Shown piece after piece: positions 1 through 6,443 of a stretch of 14,785 nucleotides of DNA; the stretch's first letter is position 1, and the number at the start of each line of letters is the position of its first letter. The notes under the pieces were generated by a model. It ran no database searches. It saw nothing but the letters and a program-made list of their open reading frames with translations, and was not told the origin of the DNA. The position numbers were made by a program, and so were the translations under genes. This DNA comes from Acidobacteriota bacterium (GTDB lineage Bacteria; Acidobacteriota; Terriglobia; Versatilivoradales; Versatilivoraceae). Where the stretch lies: assembly GCA_026706225.1 (NCBI GenBank), contig JAPOZE010000604.1, positions 397-15,181 of the forward strand, written 5' to 3'.

Positions 1-1
1 G

Positions 2-430
2 GCGCTTCAGTCTCTGGCCGAGGCCTACCTGGCAAGCGTGGTGATGGAGGAAACGGGAGCCCGGGTGAACCTGCTGTTCAGCACCGACACCCCCTGGCTC
101 CGGGTGCGTTCCGAGATACCTCGGGCCGGCCGACTGCGATTGGAAGTGCTGCAGGAGGAGCGTGTGAGCGTTCGACTGCCGGATTGGGTCCCGCCGGAAA
201 CGGTGCAGGTCGACCGAGCCGGCAGTCCCGGCAAGACCCGCCGGAGGGGAAACACCCTCGACCTGGGCCCTTTGACCAAGGGCGCCAAGGTCACGGTCAG
301 CTTCGACCAGCCCAGGCGAAAGACCCGGGAGCGTGCTCCAGGTTTCCCCGATCCCTTCGAGGTGGAATGGAGAGGCGATACCATCGTGGCCATGGAGCCT
401 CGGCCTGCCCAGCCCATCGCCCTCTATTGA
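2..430 (+). CDS. C-terminal part of a probable six-hairpin glycosidase-like protein (GH127/DUF1680-like), cut by the left edge
   Basis: The reading frame is open from the first complete codon (base 2) to the TGA at 428-430, so the real start lies outside the window and 142 residues are visible. The visible part is all-beta in character. It starts with a helix-end segment and VNLLFSTDTPWLRVRS, continues with LRLEVLQEERVSVRLPDWVPPETVQV, and ends with FEVEWRGDTIVAMEPR and the terminal PIALY. As I remember the family, this matches the C-terminal beta-sandwich of beta-L-arabinofuranosidase-like (GH127/DUF1680) proteins, where an RLPxWV strand and a WRGDTV strand close the protein. The catalytic toroid is not in the window, so no active-site residue can be checked. 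It is convergent with the tRNA and housekeeping cluster on the other strand and is probably not co-transcribed with anything here. The coding call is good; the family is a recognition from memory and could be another six-hairpin glycosidase. Confidence 0.6.
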   Translation, partial: ALQSLAEAYLASVVMEETGARVNLLFSTDTPWLRVRSEIPRAGRLRLEVLQEERVSVRLPDWVPPETVQVDRAGSPGKTRRRGNTLDLGPLTKGAKVTVSFDQPRRKTRERAPGFPDPFEVEWRGDTIVAMEPRPAQPIALY

Positions 431-453
431 TCTGCAAGTCTCACCGGAAGAAC

Positions 454-530
<77 letters not shown>

Positions 531-555
531 TCCGGTTTGCCGAACCTCCCAAGCT

Positions 556-574
556 AGCCGATGGCCACACGGCT
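556..574 (-). other. Small hairpin between rdgB and tRNA-Pro
   Basis: AGCCG (556-560) and CGGCT (570-574) are perfect inverted repeats around a nine-base loop. It lies in the short gap between rdgB and the tRNA. With only five pairs and no T-tract it could be chance, a weak stop or a processing structure. Confidence 0.2.
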
Positions 575-584
575 GTCAAGCGAT

Positions 585-608
585 GGAGCTTGTGCCCCGT
601 CAAGCTCC
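585..608 (-). terminator. Perfect 8-bp hairpin straddling the rdgB stop codon
   Basis: GGAGCTTG (585-592) and CAAGCTCC (601-608) are exact inverted repeats around an eight-base loop. The rdgB stop codon (600-602, minus strand) sits at the edge of one arm. On the minus strand no run of T follows, so this is not a canonical intrinsic terminator. It may cap or stabilise the rdgB message or partly separate it from the downstream tRNA-Pro. Confidence 0.4.
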
Positions 609-1205
609 GAACAGAGCCTGCTGCAGTTTTCGCAGAGCCCGGCCGCGGTGGCTGATGCGCAACTTCTCCCCCGGACTCAGCTCCGCCAGGGAACAGCCCC
701 GCTCGGGAACCTGGAAGATGGGGTCATAGCCGAATCCGTTGTCCCCCCGCAGATCTCGCCCAATCACGCCCCGCAGTGTCCCTCGAAACACCTCCAGCAC
801 CTCCCCCTGCTGAGCCAGCGCGATCCAGCACTCGAATCGGGCCGTCCGCCGGTCATCCTCCACCGGGTCCAACTCCTCCAGGATTCTGCGGCAACGTTCG
901 GCGTCGCTGGCCTGCTCGCTGAGGTAGCGGGCGGAATAGACCCCCGGGCGGCCACCCAGCGCATCCACCAGCAGCCCCGAGTCGTCGGCCAGGGTCGGGA
1001 GCTCGGTATATCGGCTGTAGTGGACCGCTTTCTGGCGGGCGTTGGCCTCGAAGGTGGTTCCCTCTTCCGGAGCTGTGGTCACGCCGGGAACCGCCTCCAG
1101 AGACACCAACTCGACCGGCGCCTTCGCCAGTGACAGCTTCATTTCCTCAAGCTTGCCCCGGTTGAAGGTGGCCACCAGCAGCCGGGGACCCACGGGAGCG
1201 TTCAT
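600..1205 (-). CDS. rdgB: RdgB/HAM1 family non-canonical purine NTP pyrophosphatase (dITP/XTP diphosphatase)
   Basis: This cytoplasmic house-cleaning enzyme hydrolyses dITP, ITP and XTP to the monophosphate and pyrophosphate, keeping deaminated purines out of DNA and RNA. With the start at ATG 1205 the protein is 201 residues, the usual family length. The N-terminal nucleotide-binding motif TFNRGK is at residues 13-18. TTFEANARQKA is at about 50-60, LADDSGL with the catalytic/metal aspartates at 72-78, GGRPGVYSARY follows, then GDNGFGYDPIF near 150-160 and SHRGRAL near the C-terminus. The frame stays open upstream to a TTG at 1289, but the extra 28 residues carry no family similarity and family members begin a few residues before the TFNxxK motif, so ATG 1205 is preferred. 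No clear Shine-Dalgarno precedes it. It follows rph by 90 bases on the same strand, a common pairing, and is very probably in the same operon. Confidence 0.96.
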   Translation of the reverse strand: MNAPVGPRLLVATFNRGKLEEMKLSLAKAPVELVSLEAVPGVTTAPEEGTTFEANARQKAVHYSRYTELPTLADDSGLLVDALGGRPGVYSARYLSEQASDAERCRRILEELDPVEDDRRTARFECWIALAQQGEVLEVFRGTLRGVIGRDLRGDNGFGYDPIFQVPERGCSLAELSPGEKLRISHRGRALRKLQQALFGA

Positions 1206-1295
1206 GGAGTGGCGGACTGGTTTGGGCTTGGCAGGCACGCTCCGGGTCTCTGGGGGATGCCCCAAGGACGCGGTCCGAAAACGGTGCAATGCGGG

Positions 1296-2012
1296 CTAGA
1301 GCCGGATCAGGCTCTTCTGGATCTCGACCAGGCAAGCGATGCCTTCGGCAGCCAGATCCATGAGGGCGCTCAGGGTTTGGCGGGAAAAGGGATCTCCTTC
1401 AGCCGTCCCCTGCACCTCCACCAGTGAGCCGGTGCCCGTCTGGACTACGTTCATATCGACCTGGGCCCGGGAGTCTTCCTCGTAATTCAAGTCCAGCAAC
1501 GGGATTTCGTCCACGACACCCACGCTGGTGGCTGCCACGTAGTCCTTGATCGGCAGGGCCGGCAGGGTCCCCTGATCCACCAGTCCCTGCAGAGCCAGCG
1601 CCAACGCCACAAAGGCGCCGGTAATGGAAGCGGTGCGGGTCCCGCCGTCCGCCTGGATCACGTCGCAATCCACCCAGACGGTCCGTTCTCCCAAATCCCG
1701 CAGACGGGTAACGCTTCGAAGCGAGCGGCCGATCAGTCGCTGAATCTCATGAGTCCGGCCCGAGACCCTTCCACGACTGGATTCCCGAGGGGTCCGGGTC
1801 TCGGTGGCCCTGGGAAGCATGGCGTATTCGCTGGTGACCCATCCCCGATTCCGACCCCGCAGAAAGGGCGGCACCGAATCTTCGATGCTGGCCGTGCAGA
1901 TGACCCGGGTGTTTCCCACTGCGATCAGCACCGAGCCCTCGGCGCCGGCGATGAATTCGGGCTGGATGGTTACCGGTCGAAGTTCCCTGCTCTCTCGCCC
2001 GTCGGTGCGCAT
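1296..2012 (-). CDS. rph: Ribonuclease PH
   Basis: This phosphorolytic 3'-to-5' exoribonuclease trims tRNA 3' ends and degrades structured RNA, normally as a hexameric ring in the cytoplasm. The 238-residue length is standard. The start motif MRTDGRxxxELRPV is intact. [21 protein letters not shown] lies at about 72-92. The phosphate-binding [13 protein letters not shown] has T125 and R126 at the positions expected from characterised enzymes. The [17 protein letters not shown] stretch carries D180 and D186, which match the conserved metal/catalytic aspartates. No key residue is missing. The ATG at 2012 is preceded by AAAGGA five bases upstream, a good ribosome site. Only 10 bases separate it from the stop codon of the GerMN gene, so the two are almost certainly co-transcribed and possibly translationally coupled. 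The tRNA gene at the end of the cluster encodes its own CCA, so its maturation would use such a trimming enzyme. Confidence 0.98.
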   Translation of the reverse strand: MRTDGRESRELRPVTIQPEFIAGAEGSVLIAVGNTRVICTASIEDSVPPFLRGRNRGWVTSEYAMLPRATETRTPRESSRGRVSGRTHEIQRLIGRSLRSVTRLRDLGERTVWVDCDVIQADGGTRTASITGAFVALALALQGLVDQGTLPALPIKDYVAATSVGVVDEIPLLDLNYEEDSRAQVDMNVVQTGTGSLVEVQGTAEGDPFSRQTLSALMDLAAEGIACLVEIQKSLIRL

Positions 2013-2022
2013 GGGGTTCCTT

Positions 2023-2661
2023 TCAAGACTCCTGTAGTCCGTTGATTTCCGGCCCCCCGTCCTCGTTTTGAAGAGCCGTCATGCTCAAGTCCTGAGGCAG
2101 CGGTCTCCTGAGGTCGACGTGCCCCGCCACGGTACCCGCCCCGGCTCCGTCGATCAGGAGCCGAACCTCGCTCACCGCCGGCAGATTATAGGTCAGGGAA
2201 TTCACCACCGAGTAAATGGAGGAGACCTCACCCGTAATCCCCCCCGGATGCCTGACACTCGCCTCCCCGGTGATGTCCACCACCATCAAGCCCCCGTCGG
2301 CCCAATAGACCTCCCGAAGTCGAGTTTCCGAGGGCAGCGCCGCCACATGGTGGGATCGCGGCCCCTTGATCAGAGCCACCAGGATCTGCTTCGCTTCCAG
2401 GGCAACCTCCTCGGAAGCGTAGATGTGGCGTTCCTCCACCTCCAGCCGGCCGTCCACCTCGCTGGAGGCGAAAAAGAGCACGACCCTTTTCCGGGGCGTG
2501 GTGGCCTCGAACGCCGGTTCTTCCATCAGGGAGGGCGCCCGGGCCTCCGGAGGCAAGTCGGCCAGTCGCTGAACCTGGCGCTGCAGATTCACAAAGTAAA
2601 CGGCACCCCCGGCCAGCAAGAGCACCAGAACCATCATACCCAAGGTGAAACGGCGAGGCAT
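2023..2661 (-). CDS. Membrane-anchored GerMN-domain protein
   Basis: The protein is 212 residues from ATG 2661. A short basic N-terminus (MPRRFT) is followed by one hydrophobic segment at about 7-24, which predicts a signal anchor with the rest outside the cytoplasm. Residues about 55-190 look like a GerMN domain: [23 protein letters not shown], a helix [37 protein letters not shown], a helix [26 protein letters not shown] and a closing GHVDLRRPL. GerMN is a small domain of bacterial envelope proteins; its exact biochemical role is not settled. The frame is open to a TTG at 2676, but ATG 2661 has GAGGG about nine bases upstream and starts directly before the anchor. In the neighbourhood it sits between a cell-wall amidase and rph, which suggests an envelope role linked to peptidoglycan. 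The domain call is from sequence feel, not a profile search. Confidence 0.85.
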   Translation of the reverse strand: MPRRFTLGMMVLVLLLAGGAVYFVNLQRQVQRLADLPPEARAPSLMEEPAFEATTPRKRVVLFFASSEVDGRLEVEERHIYASEEVALEAKQILVALIKGPRSHHVAALPSETRLREVYWADGGLMVVDITGEASVRHPGGITGEVSSIYSVVNSLTYNLPAVSEVRLLIDGAGAGTVAGHVDLRRPLPQDLSMTALQNEDGGPEINGLQES

Positions 2662-2740
2662 AGCCGGCACCCTCAATCAGTTGTTTCACGCAAGGTTCCA
2701 CTTCCATTTCCATGGAAGCGGGAGGAGCGCATCCGGAACG

Positions 2741-4252
2741 TCACGGAACCTCAGGGCCGGCCATGGCCGCTTCATCGACGGGACGAAACTGTTGCAGGGC
2801 CGCCAGCACGGCTACGGCCACGCCGTTTTGAAAGGGCTCGGTCAGCACCGTTTCCCTGAACTCGTCCTGCCTGACGTTTCCAAGCTCCAGCAGGACCGCC
2901 GGCATGGCCAGCGGCGACAATAGCCTCAAGGGAGCATGCCGAAAGCTCAGCGGAGCGCCCCCGTTGAATCGCTCGTTGGTCACCGCCTGCAGAATCTGCG
3001 CCAGTTGGAAACTTCGATGCAGCACGGCCGCCTGGGCTCGATCCCAGCGTACCAGCTCGAACGCGGCTCCCTCGCCCCGATCCCGTGCAGGAGCTTCCCC
3101 CGGGGGCAGTTTCGCCAGATAGACGTAGGTTCGGGAAGAAATCGGGGCGGTGCCGTTTCCCAGGTGTATGCTGAGAAACAGATCGGAGCGGCTGCGATTG
3201 GCCTCCCGCGCACGATCTTCCAGGGAAAGAGTCCGGTCCTGGCCGCGAGTCAATACCGTCTCCACCCCCAGCCTGCTTTCCAGCACCCAACGCACCCTGC
3301 GGGCAATGGAAAGGGTGACATCCTTTTCGTAGACGCCCTCCCCCACCACAACGCCCCTGTCGGCGCCCCCGTGTCCGGGATCGATGGTGATTCGCCGCCA
3401 ACCGGAAGCCTTGGGCCGCCTTGTCCAGCGGAAGGACCGCTTCGGTTCCCGAAGCGCTGTCGAGTCCTCGACGGTTGGACGGAACGCGTCCACCAGGTAG
3501 GCATTTTGGCCGGCCAGCCGGGTCAGGCGAGCCCGGACGGACTCGTCCGCCAGCGAGACCCCCAGCCGGCTGGAATCGCCGGTTTCTTCAAACGAGATTC
3601 CCTTGACCCATTCATCCCGATAGGAGGTGACCTCGGCTCCGGGCGGATCGACCGGGGATGCGCCGAGCAGGAACAGAATGCGGCGCTCCTCGCCACGGAC
3701 CCGGATCTCTCCGGCGTTCACCAGCGAGACGACCAGACGGCTGGCCTCATCGGTGGTGCGGGCGCTGAGATTGATTCGAACGAAATCCCGGCCTCCGGTC
3801 AACCATCGATTCCCGGAGGGAGAAACCCGGATGGCGGGTTTCAGCACCCGGTTCAGCACGTCGGGAACAAGGCCACGCGGGGTCAGCCAGCGTCCCTGAT
3901 GGAACAGGACCGGCGCCGCAAGGTCGATCCCGCTCCGGTTCAATCGAACCCGCGCCCGGTTGCGAGCCAACTCCACCACGTCTCCGCCGGCGAAGATCCG
4001 CAGATAGCCCGCCGAGCCGCTCTCGGAATAGGCCAGGTCGAGAAGGTGCAGGACATTCAGTATGGGGACGTAACTCCGACCTTCGATGGAGACCAGGGGC
4101 AGCCGAACCCGCCGCTGCTGATGAAAGATCAGCAGCTCTTCGGGCGCCGCATCGGTCGGGTTGAAGCTGGTGGTCCCGACCGCAAGCAGCAGACAGAGCC
4201 CAAAGCCCACCGCCTTGCCGTTTGCACTATGCAAGGAAAAACGGCCGATCAT
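2741..4252 (-). CDS. N-acetylmuramoyl-L-alanine amidase (Amidase_3 type) with long N-terminal region
   Basis: This is a predicted secreted zinc amidase that cuts the bond between muramic acid and the first L-Ala of the peptidoglycan stem peptide. The 503 residues begin with a signal-peptide-like segment (hydrophobic core about 14-27, AxA-like end near 35). Residues about 37-140 resemble a copper-amine-oxidase-N-like or beta domain (LPLVSIEGRSYVPILNVLHLL). Residues about 140-240 are a further beta region (VRINLSARTTDEASRLVVSLV), AMIN-like in position. The Amidase_3 catalytic domain spans about 287-490. Its zinc ligands are visible as H294 in DPGHGG, E309 in YEKDVTL and H363 in SIHLG, and the catalytic glutamate is E456 in LLELGN. 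The usual SIHAN/SIHAD motif reads SIHLG here, a local variation next to an intact histidine. The gene is 79 bases upstream of the GerMN start on the same strand and heads the cluster. Confidence 0.93.
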   Translation of the reverse strand: MIGRFSLHSANGKAVGFGLCLLLAVGTTSFNPTDAAPEELLIFHQQRRVRLPLVSIEGRSYVPILNVLHLLDLAYSESGSAGYLRIFAGGDVVELARNRARVRLNRSGIDLAAPVLFHQGRWLTPRGLVPDVLNRVLKPAIRVSPSGNRWLTGGRDFVRINLSARTTDEASRLVVSLVNAGEIRVRGEERRILFLLGASPVDPPGAEVTSYRDEWVKGISFEETGDSSRLGVSLADESVRARLTRLAGQNAYLVDAFRPTVEDSTALREPKRSFRWTRRPKASGWRRITIDPGHGGADRGVVVGEGVYEKDVTLSIARRVRWVLESRLGVETVLTRGQDRTLSLEDRAREANRSRSDLFLSIHLGNGTAPISSRTYVYLAKLPPGEAPARDRGEGAAFELVRWDRAQAAVLHRSFQLAQILQAVTNERFNGGAPLSFRHAPLRLLSPLAMPAVLLELGNVRQDEFRETVLTEPFQNGVAVAVLAALQQFRPVDEAAMAGPEVP

Positions 4253-4265
4253 TTGCTGGCTGAAT

Positions 4266-4281
4266 CACGAATGGACACGAA
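4266..4281 (+). repeat. CACGAA direct repeat of 10-base period, left flank of the ATPase remnant
   Basis: CACGAATGGACACGAA contains two CACGAA units ten bases apart. A degenerate copy (13 of 16 bases identical) lies in opposite orientation at 4702-4717, on the other side of the ATPase fragment. Only 13 bases separate this copy from the amidase start codon, so it lies in the amidase leader. Confidence 0.4.
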
Positions 4282-4286
4282 AAGAC

Positions 4287-4622
4287 TCAAATCAGGGTAA
4301 GGCCGCAAGCGGCCGTCATCAAGGCCGTGTTGAAGACCTGGAGCTTTGGACTCGAGCCCCGCCGGCGGACCGGGGCGTTGGAATATTTTTGCAGGCCGAC
4401 CATCATTCCAAAGCCTGCCGGCAGGTCCGGATAGTGGGCCAGGGTGGTGGTGTTCCCGGCATCCTGGAGTTGGCCCAACATTCCGGTATAGGACAATATC
4501 CGGCCTGAATAGCTGCAACCCAAGTGGAACAGCCGGCGCAGCAACGCCGGCTTGTCCACTCGAGAGAGCAGCAGCACGTCTCTGGAAATCGTCGGCTCAA
4601 CCAGGCTGTCAAGAATGTTGAG
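4287..4622 (-). pseudogene. Internal fragment of an AAA ATPase gene with DUF4143 domain
   Basis: About 110 codons in one frame read ILDSLVEPTISRDVLLL, then a VDKPALLRRLF block, then GRILSYTGMLGQLQDAG, a NTTTLAHY segment and RRRGSSPKLQVFNTALMTA before a TGA at 4287-4289. This block is the region between the ATPase and DUF4143 parts of the large COG1373-type ATP-binding proteins, as I remember them, which normally exceed 370 residues. The Walker A and B parts are absent upstream: an in-frame TGA (4632-4634) and a cluster of inverted repeats come just before the homology. The C-terminal part is absent downstream. The segment AHYPDLPAGFG has prolines where I recall leucines in family members (AHYLDLLAG), which would break a helix and fits decay. 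No ATG starts the frame; the first possible start is a GTG at 4577. It is a relic, possibly left by an internal deletion. Confidence 0.75.
4301..4314 (-). other. Perfect GC palindrome at the 3' end of the ATPase remnant
   Basis: GGCCGCAAGCGGCC is a perfect inverted repeat (GGCCGC/GCGGCC). In RNA it would form a five-pair stem with a four-base loop. It lies three codons before the end of recognisable ATPase similarity and 49 bases upstream of the amidase start. It could act as a stop for transcription entering from the right, but no T-tract follows directly on the minus strand. Confidence 0.35.
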
Positions 4623-4648
4623 TATTTTTACTCAATGTAATGAGTAAA
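4618..4648. promoter_or_regulatory. Nested TGAGTA/TACTCA inverted repeats, operator-like
   Basis: Three copies of the same hexamer in alternating orientation form two overlapping dyads. The first is TTGAGTA (4618-4624) against TACTCAA (4629-4635) with a TTTT spacer. The second is TTTACTCA (4627-4634) against TGAGTAAA (4641-4648) with a six-base spacer. Both are perfect, and the block is AT-rich in an otherwise GC-rich window. It lies directly upstream of the minus-strand ATPase remnant, the place of a promoter or operator for that gene. That it is an operator is inference; no matching -35/-10 pair was found. Confidence 0.5.
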
Positions 4649-4677
4649 TGGAAGAAATGTTCTTGGAAAGCAAGTCC

Positions 4678-4692
4678 GGGGCCAGTGGCCCC
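4678..4692. terminator. GGGGCC-AGT-GGCCCC hairpin downstream of the TIM-barrel gene
   Basis: Six perfect base pairs with a three-base loop, 42 bases past the stop codon of the minus-strand gene ending at 4735. There is no T-run on either side, so it is at best a weak or factor-assisted terminator for the leftward operon. Confidence 0.35.
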
Positions 4693-4701
4693 TCGTCGTT
4701 C

Positions 4702-4717
4702 TTCGTGGCCCATCGTG
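4702..4717 (-). repeat. Inverted, degenerate copy of the CACGAA repeat, right flank of the ATPase remnant
   Basis: The minus strand reads CACGATGGGCCACGAA here, matching 13 of 16 bases of the copy at 4266-4281. Together the two copies bracket the ATPase fragment and its dyads in inverted orientation, about 420 bases apart. Confidence 0.35.
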
Positions 4718-4725
4718 GATTTCTC
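4708..4725. repeat. Dispersed intergenic repeat, copy 1
   Basis: These 18 bases on the plus strand match 13664-13681 at 15 of 18 positions around a shared core TCGTGGAT. Both copies have the same orientation and both lie just past the stop codon of a minus-strand gene (10 and 36 bases). It partly overlaps the CACGAA repeat and may belong to the same dispersed family. Confidence 0.35.
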
Positions 4726-4734
4726 CGTTCCTCC

Positions 4735-6426
4735 TCAGGCGCTGACGAAGACTTCCACCTCGTCGATCAGGATGTCCCGGGTCTGGTCCGGGTCGCCGTG
4801 GGTCAGGCTCACCTCCAGCCAGTTGTCGCCGAACTGCGCCGGGGGCTCGGTCAGGTCGAACCAGAAGGTGGAAAAGGGACCGGGAAGGTCGGGCACCGGG
4901 GGCAGGCCGGAGCTGCTGGTGGAGTTGGGGTCCACGATGGCCTTCAGATCCGAGCGTCGCTCGTCGCTGCGTCTTCGCAGCCGTGAATCGGGAACCGGCG
5001 TTCCGTTGACCCGGACCTGGAACCGGTCCCCGTCGACGGCGTGATAGGCTCGAAACAGCAGCGAGGCCCCGCGGGCGCGCCCGACGCGCTCACAGATGCG
5101 GAATCGATATTTCCCTTCCCCGCCCGGAGTTCCCCGTTTGAGCACCATCTTGTCCGCCTTGACCACTCCGGTGGCTGTCTTGTCTACGCCGAAACCCAGG
5201 CACCCGGCCCAGACCGGCTCGAAGACATAGTGGCGGTTGCCCCGGGTCAGGTCGCCAGGTTCCCGCGTTTCAGCCAGACCCCGGAGCATATGAGGGTAGA
5301 AAGGCGCCCAGGAGAGAGGGACGAAGTGGTTGTAGAAGAAGATGCCGTCGGCGCCCGCGCCGTACATGTTCATGGCCAGGGCTCTCTGCTGGTCCAGGGT
5401 GATGGGCTGCCCCCCCAGGCGGCGCCTCATGCGGATGCTGCTCCAGGGAAGCAGCCCCGGGTACAGCAAACAGGGGCCGGAGCGTGTCAGACGGGAAAAG
5501 GCTTCCAGGGGAAGATTGGGCTCGCAGTACATGGTGTCGGCGGGAGAGACGTAGTCGATGAGCTCCTCTGCGATCCAGGCTGGCACGTCCAGCCCCATGG
5601 TGTCGCACTCCTCCAGGGTCTGGAAGACCCGCGCCCCCAGCAGCAGCTTCCTGTTCCGTTCCTTTCCTTTTTCGTCCAGCATGCGACGGATACGCCTCAC
5701 CAGCCCGGTCATCAGGTCCTTGCGCTCCGGCCCCTTGCCGGGAGGGAAGTAGAAGTGATCCCGGAAGCACAGCTCCAGGCCGTCCACGTCGAAACGATCG
5801 ACCAGCTCGACGGTCACCGAGTAGAGATACTCCCGCACCGGGTCGAAGGTGAAATCGAAGGGGGTGCTCAAGGCATAGTAGGGACCGGGCGGCGTCTCCC
5901 GGATCTGCCACTGGGGATTGTCCACCAGGAAGGCGGCGCCCGCTCCCACACCCTGGCGGATGGAAACGTGGCCGTGATTGTCATTCACGCGGAGACCGGC
6001 CATAAAGGTCATGCCCCGCCGGCGGCATTGATCCAGCAGGATCCCCAGGGGCTGCTTCCCTTGATCCAACAGGGGCAGGAAGCGTCGGTGCTGGGGTCTG
6101 GCGTCATAGTCGAACCGGGGACTGCGCCAGTAGGTGGTCCATCCCTGGGTATAGGCCTCCTGAATGAACAGATCCACCCGGGCCGCGGCCAGGGTGTCTA
6201 CCCACTTCCTGAGGTCCCGCTCGGATACCGGATCGGGCAGGTGCCTGCGGGCGATGCTGGAAGGATCGCTCACATAGAGGATGCGCCGCGAGCCCCTGGG
6301 AGAAAGACTGCCCAGCTTGACAGGAGGAGCACTACCAGGGCCGGATGCGGCAAACCCGCCCCGGGGCAAGGCGGCGGTCGCGACCGCGGCTTCGAGAAAC
6401 CTTCTGCGCGACAGTTGGCTGTTCAT
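4735..6426 (-). CDS. Tat-exported glycosidase-like TIM-barrel protein (unassigned family), paralogue 1
   Basis: The protein is 563 residues from ATG 6426. A twin-arginine signal (SRRRFLE, residues 6-12, then an Ala-rich core) predicts folded export. Residues about 45-390 look like a (beta/alpha)8 barrel: DLFIQEAYTQGWTTYWRSP, CRRRGMTFMAGLRVNDNHGH (134-153), FDVDGLELCFRDHFYFPPG (212-230), a barrel strand ending RVFQTLEEC, YPGLLPW (322-328) and GADGIFFYN (358-366). E217 in GLEL and E272 are the acids kept in the paralogue at 11894-13636, so they are candidate catalytic residues. Residues about 400-563 form a beta-rich, carbohydrate-binding-like C-terminal domain. Overall it resembles unclassified glycosyl-hydrolase-like barrels; I cannot assign a GH family. 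The frame is open far upstream into the DUF1501 gene, but the Tat signal and the ribosome site fix this start. It follows DUF1501 by two bases and is the last gene of the operon. Confidence 0.88.
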   Translation of the reverse strand: MNSQLSRRRFLEAAVATAALPRGGFAASGPGSAPPVKLGSLSPRGSRRILYVSDPSSIARRHLPDPVSERDLRKWVDTLAAARVDLFIQEAYTQGWTTYWRSPRFDYDARPQHRRFLPLLDQGKQPLGILLDQCRRRGMTFMAGLRVNDNHGHVSIRQGVGAGAAFLVDNPQWQIRETPPGPYYALSTPFDFTFDPVREYLYSVTVELVDRFDVDGLELCFRDHFYFPPGKGPERKDLMTGLVRRIRRMLDEKGKERNRKLLLGARVFQTLEECDTMGLDVPAWIAEELIDYVSPADTMYCEPNLPLEAFSRLTRSGPCLLYPGLLPWSSIRMRRRLGGQPITLDQQRALAMNMYGAGADGIFFYNHFVPLSWAPFYPHMLRGLAETREPGDLTRGNRHYVFEPVWAGCLGFGVDKTATGVVKADKMVLKRGTPGGEGKYRFRICERVGRARGASLLFRAYHAVDGDRFQVRVNGTPVPDSRLRRRSDERRSDLKAIVDPNSTSSSGLPPVPDLPGPFSTFWFDLTEPPAQFGDNWLEVSLTHGDPDQTRDILIDEVEVFVSA

Positions 6427-6443
6427 GGCTAAACCATCTCCTT
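6424..6443 (-). promoter_or_regulatory. Stop-start junction with ribosome site inside the DUF1501 gene
   Basis: The DUF1501 stop TAG (6431-6429) is separated by two bases from the ATG (6426-6424) of the TIM-barrel gene. AAGGAG (6443-6438) lies within the last DUF1501 codons, 11 bases before the ATG. This layout points to coupled translation and decides the start of the TIM-barrel gene. Confidence 0.7.

Noticed and set aside
1206..1289. N-terminal extension of rdgB to a TTG at 1289.
   Set aside because: The 28 added residues do not resemble the family, whose members start just before the TFNxxK motif; ATG 1205 gives the normal length.
2936..4300. A 454-codon plus-strand frame opposite the amidase gene.
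   Set aside because: The minus strand holds all zinc-ligand and catalytic motifs of the amidase; the plus-strand product has no domain and no ribosome site was found.
4249..4518. An 89-codon minus-strand frame overlapping the ATPase relic and the amidase start.
   Set aside because: It is out of frame with the recognisable ATPase sequence and has no similarity of its own.
5041..6432. A 463-codon plus-strand frame opposite the TIM-barrel gene.
   Set aside because: Shadow of the real gene, whose paralogue conservation lies in the minus-strand frame.
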